Source: Saprospiraceae bacterium
GTDB taxonomy: Bacteria; Bacteroidota; Bacteroidia; Chitinophagales; Saprospiraceae
DNA length: 64,000 nucleotides
Assembly (NCBI GenBank): GCA_013140975.1
Contig: JABFRV010000013.1
Location: 1-64,000, forward strand
Direction of reading: 5' to 3'
Part shown: one piece after another, positions 49,827 through 59,468 of the stretch
Numbering within the stretch: position 1 is the first letter of the stretch
Layout: every line of letters begins with the position of its first letter
The notes under the pieces: generated by a model
Seen by the model: only the letters and a program-made list of their open reading frames with translations
Database searches by the model: none
What the model was told of the DNA's origin: nothing
Made by a program: the position numbers and the translations under genes

Positions 49827-49859
49827 CTTGCATAATCTGAAAATGGCATCATACATTTG
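49827..49859 (+). promoter_or_regulatory. Bacteroidota-type promoter upstream of the ABC operon
   Basis: TACATTTG at 49852-49859 fits TAnnTTTG; CTTG at 49827-49830 about 21 nt upstream fits the -33 element. Confidence 0.65.
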
Positions 49860-49861
49860 TG

Positions 49862-49883
49862 GTGTATTAGTTATGTAATACAC
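49862..49883. promoter_or_regulatory. Candidate GntR (YtrA-like) operator
   Basis: GTGTATTA-GTTATG-TAATACAC: perfect 8-bp inverted repeat just downstream of the promoter and 13 nt before the ATG. Confidence 0.75.
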
Positions 49884-49896
49884 TAAAACAATAGAA

Positions 49897-50751
49897 ATGA
49901 TAAACTTAAAAAACCTTAGATTTGGCTACAACAAGAAGAAGGACCTTTTCAATGGTCTAAGCCTTCAACTGGAGCAAGGGAAGATATACGGGCTCCTGGG
50001 ACGTAATGGAAGCGGTAAAACAACCTTGTTGCGTCTTATAAACGGACTGATCTTTCCTCAGGAAGGTGAAGTGGATGTAATGGGATATGATGCTACACAA
50101 CGTGATCCACGGATGCTGGAAGAGTTTGTTTTCATACAGGAAGAACCGATGATTCCTTCTACAAGCATCCTCTCCTATCTCTATACGTACGCACCATTCT
50201 ATTCACGATTTGATTACGATAAGTTTTTGGGTCTGATCTCTGAACTGGGACTTGAAGGAACACAGAAGATGGATAAATTATCCTTTGGTCAAAAGAAGAA
50301 AGTGATGCTTTCATTTGCGATTGCTTCTCAGGCTAAAATTTTAATATTAGATGAGCCAACCAATGGTCTTGACATTCCTTCTAAATCGCAATTCAGAAAG
50401 CTGATCACAGAAGCCATGCTGGATGACAGAATTGTCATTATCTCAACACATCAGGTAAGAGATATGGTGAATCTCATCGATCCCATTCTGATGTTGGAAG
50501 ATGGAAAAATTATTTTTCATTATTCATTAGAAGAAATTTCTAAAGCATTGCGATTTGAAGTTCATTATACAATGACGGCTCCAACGGATGTGATTTATAC
50601 GGAAAGAATCAGCGGTGGCTACATGAGTATTACTGAAAATACAGACGGTTCAGATTCTGAAATCGACATAGAAGTTCTCTTCAATGCAGTTTTAAGTAAC
50701 AAACAACAGATACTATCTGTCCTTGAAAAAAATAAGGTTTTACAATATTAA
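49897..50751 (+). CDS. ABC transporter ATP-binding protein
   Basis: GLLGRNGSGKTTLLRLI, LSFGQKKKVMLSFAI, ILILDEPTNGLD. Confidence 0.93.
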   Translation: MINLKNLRFGYNKKKDLFNGLSLQLEQGKIYGLLGRNGSGKTTLLRLINGLIFPQEGEVDVMGYDATQRDPRMLEEFVFIQEEPMIPSTSILSYLYTYAPFYSRFDYDKFLGLISELGLEGTQKMDKLSFGQKKKVMLSFAIASQAKILILDEPTNGLDIPSKSQFRKLITEAMLDDRIVIISTHQVRDMVNLIDPILMLEDGKIIFHYSLEEISKALRFEVHYTMTAPTDVIYTERISGGYMSITENTDGSDSEIDIEVLFNAVLSNKQQILSVLEKNKVLQY

Positions 50752-51541
50752 TTCAAACAACACAACAAAACAATATATCATGACCAGTTCAATATTTGAA
50801 ACTAAAAGATTTTTCGCATTAATAAAACGCGAGGCATTACTAAGCTATAAGCCACTCTTTCTGGTATTGGGTGCGTTCCTGGGAATTACAACAACCATAC
50901 TTATTGGAAAGCAATGGGTTGTTGCACCATATACGAATAGTTTCTCAACAGAAAATTTACTTTCGATGCTTGGATTCCTATGTATTATCTGGGCGAGCAT
51001 TAGTTTTCATGAAATCGCAAAAACTCCCGGGCGTCAACAATATCTAAGTATTCCTGCATCGCATTTTGAAAAGCTGAGCAGTAAATGGTTGGTTATTTCA
51101 ATACTCATTCCATTCGCATATGCTACAATTTATATTCTATATGCATACCTCAGCACTTTCGTAATTAACGCTTTCGGCAGGGTTGAACTTCCTCCTCCTT
51201 CCTTTGATGTTGATACAATTAGTCGTACATTAATTTATCTTATCGGAGTGCAAAGTGTCTTTTACCTGGGATCTGTAATCTGGCCTAGCTACTCAATACT
51301 TAAAACATCTTTAAGCATAGTTATAGTTAGTATACTCATAGGCCTTCTTGGATTACTTATCGCAAGAATCGTTTTTGGAGAATACTATCAGAATGGAAGC
51401 TTTGTATTCGATGGCTACTCAATAAACATCGATGAAGATATAGCATTTCGAAGTCCATTCATTGGAAAAATAATTTTTGCAATCTTTAGTATCTTTTTTA
51501 TGGTCGTTAGTTATTTTAAATTAAAAGAAAAACAATTATAA
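50723..51541 (+). CDS. ABC transporter permease
   Basis: Multi-helix membrane protein between the ABC ATPase and GntR genes. Real start probably the internal MTSSIFETKRF. Confidence 0.75.
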   Translation: MKKIRFYNINSNNTTKQYIMTSSIFETKRFFALIKREALLSYKPLFLVLGAFLGITTTILIGKQWVVAPYTNSFSTENLLSMLGFLCIIWASISFHEIAKTPGRQQYLSIPASHFEKLSSKWLVISILIPFAYATIYILYAYLSTFVINAFGRVELPPPSFDVDTISRTLIYLIGVQSVFYLGSVIWPSYSILKTSLSIVIVSILIGLLGLLIARIVFGEYYQNGSFVFDGYSINIDEDIAFRSPFIGKIIFAIFSIFFMVVSYFKLKEKQL

Positions 51542-51894
51542 TGGATTTTCGTAAAAATCAACCAATATATATGCAAATAGCCGACGTAATAATGTCTGAT
51601 ATTCTTGAGCGCAAGATCTCAGATGGTGATCGCATACCTTCAGTACGAGAACTTGCCATCTCACTGGAAGTAAATCCTAACACTGTGCAACGCTCCTACC
51701 AATGGCTCCAGGACGAAAATATAATCTATCAAAAAAGAGGAATAGGCTTCTTCCTTTATGATCAGGTGTATGACAGAACTCTTCAAGTACGAAGAGAGGA
51801 ATATCTGAAAGAAGAATTACCAAATACTCTTCGCACGGGAAAATTACTACAAGTAGCAATTGAAACGATTTCGGATATTTATAAAAAACTTTGA
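51541..51894 (+). CDS. GntR family (YtrA-like) transcriptional regulator
   Basis: PIYMQIADVIMSDILERKISDGDRIPSVRELAISLEVNPNTVQRSYQWLQDENIIYQKRGIGFF. Confidence 0.93.
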   Translation: MDFRKNQPIYMQIADVIMSDILERKISDGDRIPSVRELAISLEVNPNTVQRSYQWLQDENIIYQKRGIGFFLYDQVYDRTLQVRREEYLKEELPNTLRTGKLLQVAIETISDIYKKL

Positions 51895-51897
51895 ATT

Positions 51898-52030
51898 AAT
51901 GCTCTGAAGCTCTAATGCTCTGAAGCTCTGATTAAAGCTCTGATGCTCAAATGCTCTGAAGCTCTGATTAAAGCTCTGATTAAAGCTTTGATTAAAGCTC
52001 TGATGCTCAAAAGCTCTGAAGCTCTGATCA
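51898..52030. repeat. Degenerate short tandem repeat (GCTCTGA / TTAAAGCTCTGA units)
   Basis: Visual repetition of gctctga, gctctgattaaa and gatgctcaaa. Confidence 0.9.
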
Positions 52031-52041
52031 ATTGAAAATTG

Positions 52042-52060
52042 TCCCGACATAAAGTCGGGA
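52042..52060. repeat. Small hairpin TCCCGAC-ATAAA-GTCGGGA
   Basis: 7-bp perfect stem; related copy at 53135..53153. Confidence 0.85.
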
Positions 52061-52091
52061 TGCAAATTGAAAGATTAAATAATTAAATACT

Positions 52092-52140
52092 AACTTCTAA
52101 TATCTAATATCTAATATCTAATATCTAACTTCTAAAATCT
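52092..52140. repeat. Tandem octamer-like repeat TCTAATAT
   Basis: ctaatatctaatatctaatatctaatatctaac. Confidence 0.9.
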
Positions 52141-52150
52141 AAATTAAAAA

Positions 52151-52903
52151 ATGAAAACAAGTAATAAAATATTAACATCGGGTCTTGCAGTTCTATTTAC
52201 AATACTGCTTGCATCTGCAATTTATATTAAAAGAGAAATCTTTGCTCAAACAAAAACGATTCGCACTGAAACAACGAAAGCAGAAAGCACGCTTGAGAAT
52301 TTTTCAGGAATTAGTGTGGAAGGAAATTACGACGTAAATATTACAAAGGGAGATCCTAAAATTAGTATACAGGGCGAAAAAGAGTTTATTGACAAGATCG
52401 ACTACTTCATCAAGGAGAATAGGTTAATTATCACACAGAAAGGAGAAAATCGGACAATCACAATTCGTTCGAATTCAAGATTAACCATAAACGTTTTTAC
52501 AAACGAACTTAACGATGTACATTCTGCCGGAAACAGTGATATCAATATTAATTCTGCTTATGAATCTGAAAATATAAAACTTTCCATCACAGGAAATGGA
52601 GATATCGTATCACAATTTAGTGGGAAAAATATTGACGTTAATTCTGTCGGAAACGGGGAAATAAAAAATACCGGCAAGTCTGAGAATCTTGAAATCACTC
52701 AGCTCGGAAATGGGGATATTCTATTCTATGGATCGCCTGCTGACAATGCAACCGTTTCTCTAACCGGAAATGGAACAATCAAAGTTCATTGTAATACAAA
52801 GCTGGACGCAAATCTTATTGGAAATGGAGATATCCGTTATAAAGGAGAAGCGCAGGTAAGCAAAAATAAAACAGGGAATGGGGATATATCGAAAGATGAA
52901 TAA
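52151..52903 (+). CDS. Head GIN domain (DUF2807) protein
   Basis: FSGISVEGNYDVNITKGDPKISIQGEKEFIDKI... then repeated GNGDI beta-helix turns. Confidence 0.88.
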   Translation: MKTSNKILTSGLAVLFTILLASAIYIKREIFAQTKTIRTETTKAESTLENFSGISVEGNYDVNITKGDPKISIQGEKEFIDKIDYFIKENRLIITQKGENRTITIRSNSRLTINVFTNELNDVHSAGNSDININSAYESENIKLSITGNGDIVSQFSGKNIDVNSVGNGEIKNTGKSENLEITQLGNGDILFYGSPADNATVSLTGNGTIKVHCNTKLDANLIGNGDIRYKGEAQVSKNKTGNGDISKDE

Positions 52904-52915
52904 CTTAATCGGAGA

Positions 52916-53110
52916 TGCGAAATACGAGACACTAAGTTTTAATTACGAGATACGAATTACGAGATACGTAAATTCAGATACGAATTACTAGATACGAAGT
53001 TTTAATTACGAGATACGAATTACGTAAATTCAGGTACGTATTACTAGATACGAAGTTTTAATTACGAGATACGAAAATTCAGATATGCATTACTAGATAC
53101 GAATTACGAA
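52916..53110. repeat. Degenerate repeat of TACGAATTACGAGATACGAA / AGATACGAAGTTTTAATTACGAG units
   Basis: Visual repetition across the 52.9-53.1 kb intergenic region. Confidence 0.9.
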
Positions 53111-53134
53111 TTGAAAATTGAAAATTGAAAATTG

Positions 53135-53153
53135 TCCCGACTTGAAGTCGGGA
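53135..53153. repeat. Small hairpin TCCCGAC-TTGAA-GTCGGGA
   Basis: Same stem as 52042..52060 with a different loop. Confidence 0.85.
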
Positions 53154-53214
53154 TGAAATTTTCTTCAATTAAGATAGACTAATGATTATAGATTTTAGAT
53201 GAATAAGGGTTAAG

Positions 53215-53562
53215 TTATTTTTTCTTTACGAAGAAATTTAGCCAGATTGCTCTTGATACTTTATAAAGATAAATATAACTTATTGCTAATATTACAAACA
53301 AGACAAATAAAGCCAATAGCCAATTCATCTTTAGAACAATAATCATTAGTCCGACAATCAAAAGACTGAGTAATCCTGAAACAATATAGGAGATAAACAT
53401 GGCTCCAAAGTAAAATCCGGGTTCTTTGAAATAGTTTTCCTTACACACGGTACATTCTTTATGCATCTTAATGTTGAGTGAAAAAAATGCAGACCCACTT
53501 TCAAACATGTCGCCCTTCTCGCAGCGAGGACATTTTAATTTTAGAATGGATAGAAAAGACAA
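53215..53562 (-). CDS. DUF983 family protein
   Basis: LKCPRCEKGDMFES...CTVCKENYFKEPGFYFGAMFISYIVSGLL. Confidence 0.88.
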   Translation of the reverse strand: MSFLSILKLKCPRCEKGDMFESGSAFFSLNIKMHKECTVCKENYFKEPGFYFGAMFISYIVSGLLSLLIVGLMIIVLKMNWLLALFVLFVILAISYIYLYKVSRAIWLNFFVKKK

Positions 53563-53618
53563 TATTATTGAATTATGAATTATGAATTAAAAACTATTTA
53601 CTATGAATTCACAATTAG

Positions 53619-54518
53619 CTATTTGAATCTTCTTTCGAATTTAGGATTTACGATTAATTCTTTGGAATCTTTTGAATGGAGATAGAATCCGTTTCCGTTT
53701 TTAACACCCAAAAGTCCTGCGTTAACCATATTGATTAATAAAGGACTCGGGGCGTATTTAGGATTTCCGAATCCATCATGGATGACACGCATAATTGAAA
53801 GACATACATCAAGTCCGATAAAATCAGCTAACTGCAATGGACCCATCTGATGCGTCATTCCCAATTTCATAATCGTATCAATTTCTTCAACTCCGCAGAT
53901 TCCATCATATAAGGTTCCGATCGCTTCATTAATCATAACCATTAATAATCGATTGGCAACAAAGCCTGGATAATCCTTCACTTCAACAGGAACCTTATCC
54001 ATTTTTTTAGAGATTTCAAAAATAGTGTCGCATACTTCATTGGATGTGCTAAATCCTCTGATGATTTCAACTAATTTTATCACTGGAACCGGATTCATAA
54101 AGTGCATTCCAATTACTTTCTCAGGTCTCTGTGTTGCACTTGCAATCTTAGTAATTGAGATTGATGATGTATTGGTAGCAAGTATTGTATGTGCAGGAGA
54201 ATGTTTATCAATTTCTGTAAAAATCTTTAGCTTCAAATCCATATTCTCTGTTGCTGCTTCAACAACGAGATCTGCATTTTTAACAGAATTAGCAAGATCT
54301 GTTTCTTTAGAAATGCGGGATAATGTACTGAGCTTATCTTGTTCGGTGAGTTTTTGTTTTTCAACCATACGATTTAAATTTTTCTCAATGGTTACGAGCG
54401 CCTTGTCCAACGCTGCTTGAGAAACATCGCATATTGTCACCTGATATCCATATTGGGCAAATACGTGAGCAATTCCATTTCCCATCGTACCGGCTCCAAT
54501 CACTGTTATATTCTTCAT
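53619..54518 (-). CDS. 3-hydroxyacyl-CoA (3-hydroxybutyryl-CoA) dehydrogenase
   Basis: ITVIGAGTMGNGIAHVFAQ, NTSSISITKIA, GMHFMNPVPVIKLVEII, PGFVANRLL. Start trimmed from the 54539 ORF start to MKNITVIG. Confidence 0.93.
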   Translation of the reverse strand: MKNITVIGAGTMGNGIAHVFAQYGYQVTICDVSQAALDKALVTIEKNLNRMVEKQKLTEQDKLSTLSRISKETDLANSVKNADLVVEAATENMDLKLKIFTEIDKHSPAHTILATNTSSISITKIASATQRPEKVIGMHFMNPVPVIKLVEIIRGFSTSNEVCDTIFEISKKMDKVPVEVKDYPGFVANRLLMVMINEAIGTLYDGICGVEEIDTIMKLGMTHQMGPLQLADFIGLDVCLSIMRVIHDGFGNPKYAPSPLLINMVNAGLLGVKNGNGFYLHSKDSKELIVNPKFERRFK

Positions 54519-54604
54519 GAGTTCTGAATTTGGGCGCAAATGTAACAGAAGATTTTAATTTACCTAGTCTTGGTAATACCAACATTTGAGATTTTCTTTG
54601 TGGA

Positions 54605-55453
54605 GTGAAAATTCTCATAGTTGAAGCTGGATCTTCCAAAACGGACTGGATTCTTGTTTCAGAGGCTCAAAACCTGCTGGAATTCAAAACCTCCGGAATC
54701 AATCCTACTACACAAAGCAAGTCTAATATTCTTTCAGTTGTCGAAATTGCCAAACAGAACCTAAGGAATCACGATATTTCTACAATTAACTTCTATGGCG
54801 CTGGATGCAAAGGAGTTGGTAAAACTATGATGTTGGAAATTCTTCAATACTGTTTTGACAAAACAGAAATCGTTGTTGAATCAGATCTCATGGCAGCCGC
54901 GCGAAGTTCTTGTAATGGCAGTGAAGGAATTGTTGCTATTTTGGGCACCGGCAGTCATTCCTGCCTTTCAGACGGCCATATAATTCTCCATGAAAAGCCA
55001 TCTTTGGGTTTCCTACTTGGCGACGAAGGCAGTGGAAACGCATATGGCAAGAAATTATTAAAAGCGTATTATTATAAAGAAATGGATGATGAACTTCTAA
55101 AAAAATTTGAATCAGATTACCATTTCATCCATGAAAATTATTTATCCGCCTTATACTCATCACCAAAAACGAGCTTTGAATTAGCACAATTCTTTCCTTT
55201 TATTATTAAAAATAAAGAGGACGCATTTATTCAAAAAATCATCCAGGAAGGAATGCTGGAATTTTATAATCAACGATTAAGTTATTACAATGAAACATCT
55301 CACTTGCCAATACATATTGTAGGTAATGTTGGAATTCAATTACAAGAAGAGTATACTTTATTTTTACGACAAAAAGGCTTTACATTTGTAAACTTTAATG
55401 CCTCACCAATCCGTGGGCTTTTACAATATCATTCAAAATATGTCAGAAATTAG
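54605..55453 (+). CDS. BadF/BadG/BcrA/BcrD-type ATPase / N-acetylglucosamine kinase-like
   Basis: IVEAGSSKTDWILV, AILGTGSHSCL, GFLLGDEGSG; GTG start. Confidence 0.85.
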   Translation: MKILIVEAGSSKTDWILVSEAQNLLEFKTSGINPTTQSKSNILSVVEIAKQNLRNHDISTINFYGAGCKGVGKTMMLEILQYCFDKTEIVVESDLMAAARSSCNGSEGIVAILGTGSHSCLSDGHIILHEKPSLGFLLGDEGSGNAYGKKLLKAYYYKEMDDELLKKFESDYHFIHENYLSALYSSPKTSFELAQFFPFIIKNKEDAFIQKIIQEGMLEFYNQRLSYYNETSHLPIHIVGNVGIQLQEEYTLFLRQKGFTFVNFNASPIRGLLQYHSKYVRN

Positions 55454-56420
55454 AAGAATCGCAATTTTTACTTCAGGAGGTGATGCACCGGGCATGAATG
55501 CAGCCATACGAGCAGTAGTAAGAACAGCGAATCATTACGATTTAATTGTGTATGGAATAAATCGAGGCTATGACGGAATGATTGATGATGATATAGAATT
55601 ATTGCAAGATGAATTTTTCAGGAATACCATACAACGAGGAGGAACGATTCTTAAATCTGCCCGCAGTGAAAAATTCAAAACCGCTGAAGGTCGGCTTATT
55701 GCATACGAAAATCTCAAAGCCCGCGATATTGATGCTGTAATCTCAATCGGAGGAAATGGAACATTAACAGGAGCTGGTCTCTTGACTTCCGAACATGACA
55801 TGTGCATGATTGGAATTCCAAGTACCATTGACAATGATTTGTTTGGTACTGATTTTACAATTGGTTTTGATACTGCTGTAAATACTGCTGTAGAGATTGT
55901 AGATAAAATCAGAGACACAGCTGACTCTCACAATAGAATTTTTCTAATTGAAGTCATGGGAAGAGATTCAGGTTACATTGCGTTGAATGTAGCATTGGCA
56001 TCCGGCGCAAGCGCTTTGGTTGTTCCTGAAAAAAATACAAGCATTGATCAGTTGGTTGCTGATTTGAAAAAGTCATTGCGACGAAAGAAATTGTTTGGTC
56101 TTGTCATATTAGCAGAAGGAAATCAATTGGGAGAAACAAGCGATATTGCAAAGCTTTTAAAAGAAAGAATTCCTGAATATGACATTCGCAGCACAATACT
56201 AGGGCATATTCAGCGAGGTGGATCACCAACAGCACATGACAGAATTCTTGCAGGAAAATATGGCTACGAAGCTGTCAAAGCTTTAATGGAAGGAAAAAGA
56301 AATGTTATGGTTGGATTTGTCAATAATCAACTCACTTTCACATCTTTTTTAGATGCAGTAACAAAAATCAAGCAACCAAGTCAGTATGATATTGGCATTG
56401 CGGAAATACTGGGTAGATAA
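55440..56420 (+). CDS. pfkA: 6-phosphofructokinase
   Basis: IAIFTSGGDAPGMNAAIRAVVR, STIDNDLFGTDFTIGFDTA, EVMGRDSGYIAL, LGHIQRGGSPTA. Start trimmed to MSEIRRIAIF. Confidence 0.95.
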   Translation: MSEIRRIAIFTSGGDAPGMNAAIRAVVRTANHYDLIVYGINRGYDGMIDDDIELLQDEFFRNTIQRGGTILKSARSEKFKTAEGRLIAYENLKARDIDAVISIGGNGTLTGAGLLTSEHDMCMIGIPSTIDNDLFGTDFTIGFDTAVNTAVEIVDKIRDTADSHNRIFLIEVMGRDSGYIALNVALASGASALVVPEKNTSIDQLVADLKKSLRRKKLFGLVILAEGNQLGETSDIAKLLKERIPEYDIRSTILGHIQRGGSPTAHDRILAGKYGYEAVKALMEGKRNVMVGFVNNQLTFTSFLDAVTKIKQPSQYDIGIAEILGR

Positions 56421-56668
56421 TTATGAATGAAATACGAATTACGAAATAAGGTCACTCGGATACGCAATCTTAGATACGAAAGACGATTCGCGGAGTTGAT
56501 ATAATAAATTTCCTCTAGTAATCTGAACATGTTCAATTCTCAATTTTCAATTAATAGAGCATAAGAGCTTTAGAGCTTTGGAGCTTTAGAATCTAGACCT
56601 TATGCCGATATTGGGCAATTTTCAATTTTCACTTTTCAATTTTCAATTAACATAGTTATCTTTACAAT

Positions 56669-58096
56669 ATGAAGTATAAACTAATCACCGTCTTCTTATT
56701 CACTATGGTAAGCCTTACTGCTCAAAATGAAATTAACTGGCAGAACGCGGCGGCCGTTTCAGCTTCTCATTTCGGAAATAGTCACCCTAGGATTACTTGT
56801 AGTGAAAAAGGAGAAGCGTATATGGTTTGGGGACGCAGCTCAGATCAAAGTGTTCAATTTGCTTATTGGAATGGAAGTGTATTTAGCACACCCGTAAAGG
56901 TGAATGTAACAAATAGTGCTTCTGCTTCGTGGATGGGACCAGATATGGCTTCAAGAAATGACACAATTTATATAGTCCATAAATCTGTTCCTGAAGATGA
57001 TCCGAATAGTCACATGTATTTAATTCGTTCATTTGATGGAGGACGGAATTTTAGCAAACCTGTGCAAATAGAAAGCATTGGTACTGACATCTCACGATTT
57101 CCTACAGTTGCCATAGATAAATTTGGCCAACCTATTGTTGCATATATGCGATTTAATTCAAAGTTTCTTGAATCAAGATGGGTTATTACAAGTTCAACGG
57201 ATTACGGCATCACATTTCAACCTGCAGTTCTTGCAAGTGGATGGGGAAAGTCTGAGGAAGTTTGTGATTGTTGCCCGGGAAGTCTTACTTGTGTGGATGG
57301 AACTTGCGCATTATTTTATCGTGACAATAATAATAACATTAGAGACAGTTGGGTAAGCATATCCAGAGATAATGGTAAAAGTTTTAGCTCAGGATTTAAT
57401 GTAGATAATAACAACTGGAATATTTTTACTTGTCCTGCAAGTGGCCCTGATGGAATTATTTTAGATGATAATATCTATTCAACTTTTATGAACGGTAAAA
57501 ACTCTTTGTCCAGAAATTACCTAAGCCGAAGTTCTCTTTCCAACGATAAGTTTGTAGATAAAATAGATCTTTCTGCCAACATAAACAATCTTAGAATTCA
57601 AAACTTTCCTCGTATCGCCGGATATGGAAAATCTCTGGCAGTGGTAGGGACACAATCTGTTGTTGCAAATAAAGTTGAAATACCAATGTGGTTCACCAAC
57701 AACTATGAAAATGGAATCAATACCAAATATCAGTTAGTTGATGAGTTTAACATCAGCAACTGTGATATAACGATGAATAAGAATTCGATATTTGTTGTAT
57801 GGCAGGACGACAATACAAGAACAGTTAATTTCAGATCAGGGTCTTACAATCCTACAAGTCTTTTGGATGAAAAATCAAACAAACTTCCTGTAGTTTACAA
57901 TACAATCAATTCATGGCTGATCGAGTCAGATTTTCTTACGACCTTGGAAATTGTAGATATTCATGGAAGAACTATAAAGACGTTTGATAACATTCAAAAC
58001 AACAATGTAGAAATTTCCAAACAAGATGTAGCACCGGGAATGCACATTGCAAAAATCAAAACGACAAGTAAAACATTCTATATAAAACTACTATAA
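56669..58096 (+). CDS. Secreted sialidase-like repeat protein with T9SS-like C-terminus
   Basis: Signal peptide, Ser-x-Asp-x-Gly-x-Phe-like repeats (SFDGGRNFSKP, STDYGITFQPA, SRDNGKSFSSG), C-terminal PGMHIAKIKTTSKTFYIKLL. Confidence 0.75.
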   Translation: MKYKLITVFLFTMVSLTAQNEINWQNAAAVSASHFGNSHPRITCSEKGEAYMVWGRSSDQSVQFAYWNGSVFSTPVKVNVTNSASASWMGPDMASRNDTIYIVHKSVPEDDPNSHMYLIRSFDGGRNFSKPVQIESIGTDISRFPTVAIDKFGQPIVAYMRFNSKFLESRWVITSSTDYGITFQPAVLASGWGKSEEVCDCCPGSLTCVDGTCALFYRDNNNNIRDSWVSISRDNGKSFSSGFNVDNNNWNIFTCPASGPDGIILDDNIYSTFMNGKNSLSRNYLSRSSLSNDKFVDKIDLSANINNLRIQNFPRIAGYGKSLAVVGTQSVVANKVEIPMWFTNNYENGINTKYQLVDEFNISNCDITMNKNSIFVVWQDDNTRTVNFRSGSYNPTSLLDEKSNKLPVVYNTINSWLIESDFLTTLEIVDIHGRTIKTFDNIQNNNVEISKQDVAPGMHIAKIKTTSKTFYIKLL

Positions 58097-58161
58097 AATA
58101 ATAGTTAATTATAATTCTTATTATAATTGACCTTTTACTATTTATTTTTTATTATTTGCTA

Positions 58162-59361
58162 TTAAGATGTAATGTCATTCATCCCTATCCCACCCTGCGC
58201 ATCATCAGGCAGCCAGCTTAAGTAATAATTTTTATCTTCAATAGGAACTGCGTGTTCTGTCATAAGCAAAGGCCGGAAAGTATCAATCATTACAGCGAGT
58301 TCGCGGGTTTCCTTTGCTCCTATACTTTTTTCTACTGAGCCTCGATGGGGACCATGCGGAATTCCTCCGGGATGCAAAGTAAACATTCCTCTCTCAACAT
58401 GCTTGCGACTCATGAAGTCTCCATCAACATAATACAACACTTCATCACTGTCAATATTACTGTGATTATAAGGAGCAGGAATTGCTAAAGGATGATAATC
58501 AAATAATCTTGGAACAAAAGAACAGATTACAAAATTATGGCCGTCAAAAGTCTGATGAACCGGTGGCGGTTGATGAACACGTCCGGTTATAGGTTCAAAA
58601 TCATGAATTGAAAATGCAAAAGGATATACATATCCATCCCAACCGATGACATCAAAGGGATGTGCCAGATAATGATAAGGATACATCATATCCTGCTTCT
58701 TTATATAAAGCAGAAAATTTCCTTTTTCATCATGCGTTTCCAGATTCTCCGGCTTGCGAATGTCTCTTTCACAAAATGGCGCATGTTCATGAAGCTGACC
58801 CATTTGGTTACGATATCGTTTTGGATACGTTATAGGGCCTCCAACAGATTCAATAATTAATAATCGATTCTCCTGGGTATCAAAATGCAATTGATAAACA
58901 GTTCCTCTAGGAATTACGATATAATCACCATATGAAAAAGGTATATTTCCATACATGGTTTTAAGAGTACCTGTTCCTTCATGAATAAATAATACTTCAT
59001 CAGCGTCTGCATTCTTGTAGAAATAGTTTGTCATACTATTTCTGGGCGCAGCAACAGAAATTTTGCAATCATTATTTACCAATAGCTGTTTTCTGCTTTT
59101 TAAGTAATCATCTTCTGCAGCAACATGAAATCCTTTTAGGCAACGATGCTTTAATTGTTTGTCATGAATTGTTTTCGCTGCGACTGAATAAGGCTCATCG
59201 ATCTGAACAATCTCTGTAGGTGGATAAGAGTGATATAACAAAGAATAAGTATTCGAGAACCCTTCAGTCGAAAAAAGTTGTTCACTATACAATGAACCAT
59301 CGGGTTTGCGAAATTGAGTGTGCCTTTTATGAGGAATCTTGCCTAAAGAATAATAATGCAT
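58162..59361 (-). CDS. hmgA: Homogentisate 1,2-dioxygenase
   Basis: GKIPHKRHTQFRKPDG, EVLFIHEGTGTLKT, GWDGYVYPFAFSIHDFEPITGRVHQPPPVHQTF, HPGGIPHGPH. Confidence 0.92.
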   Translation of the reverse strand: MHYYSLGKIPHKRHTQFRKPDGSLYSEQLFSTEGFSNTYSLLYHSYPPTEIVQIDEPYSVAAKTIHDKQLKHRCLKGFHVAAEDDYLKSRKQLLVNNDCKISVAAPRNSMTNYFYKNADADEVLFIHEGTGTLKTMYGNIPFSYGDYIVIPRGTVYQLHFDTQENRLLIIESVGGPITYPKRYRNQMGQLHEHAPFCERDIRKPENLETHDEKGNFLLYIKKQDMMYPYHYLAHPFDVIGWDGYVYPFAFSIHDFEPITGRVHQPPPVHQTFDGHNFVICSFVPRLFDYHPLAIPAPYNHSNIDSDEVLYYVDGDFMSRKHVERGMFTLHPGGIPHGPHRGSVEKSIGAKETRELAVMIDTFRPLLMTEHAVPIEDKNYYLSWLPDDAQGGIGMNDITS

Positions 59362-59468
59362 AATTGTCTTGTTTCCGGCTCAAAAATAGTCAGATTACAA
59401 CAAACTTTGACTTCTTTTTAGACTTTGATTTAATTCGCATTTCATAGTTTTACACATTAATTAAAGCA

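Noticed and set aside
51847-52065. 72-aa ORF with SFNQSFNQ repeats
   Set aside because: Antisense translation of the GCTCTGA/TTAAAGC tandem repeat.
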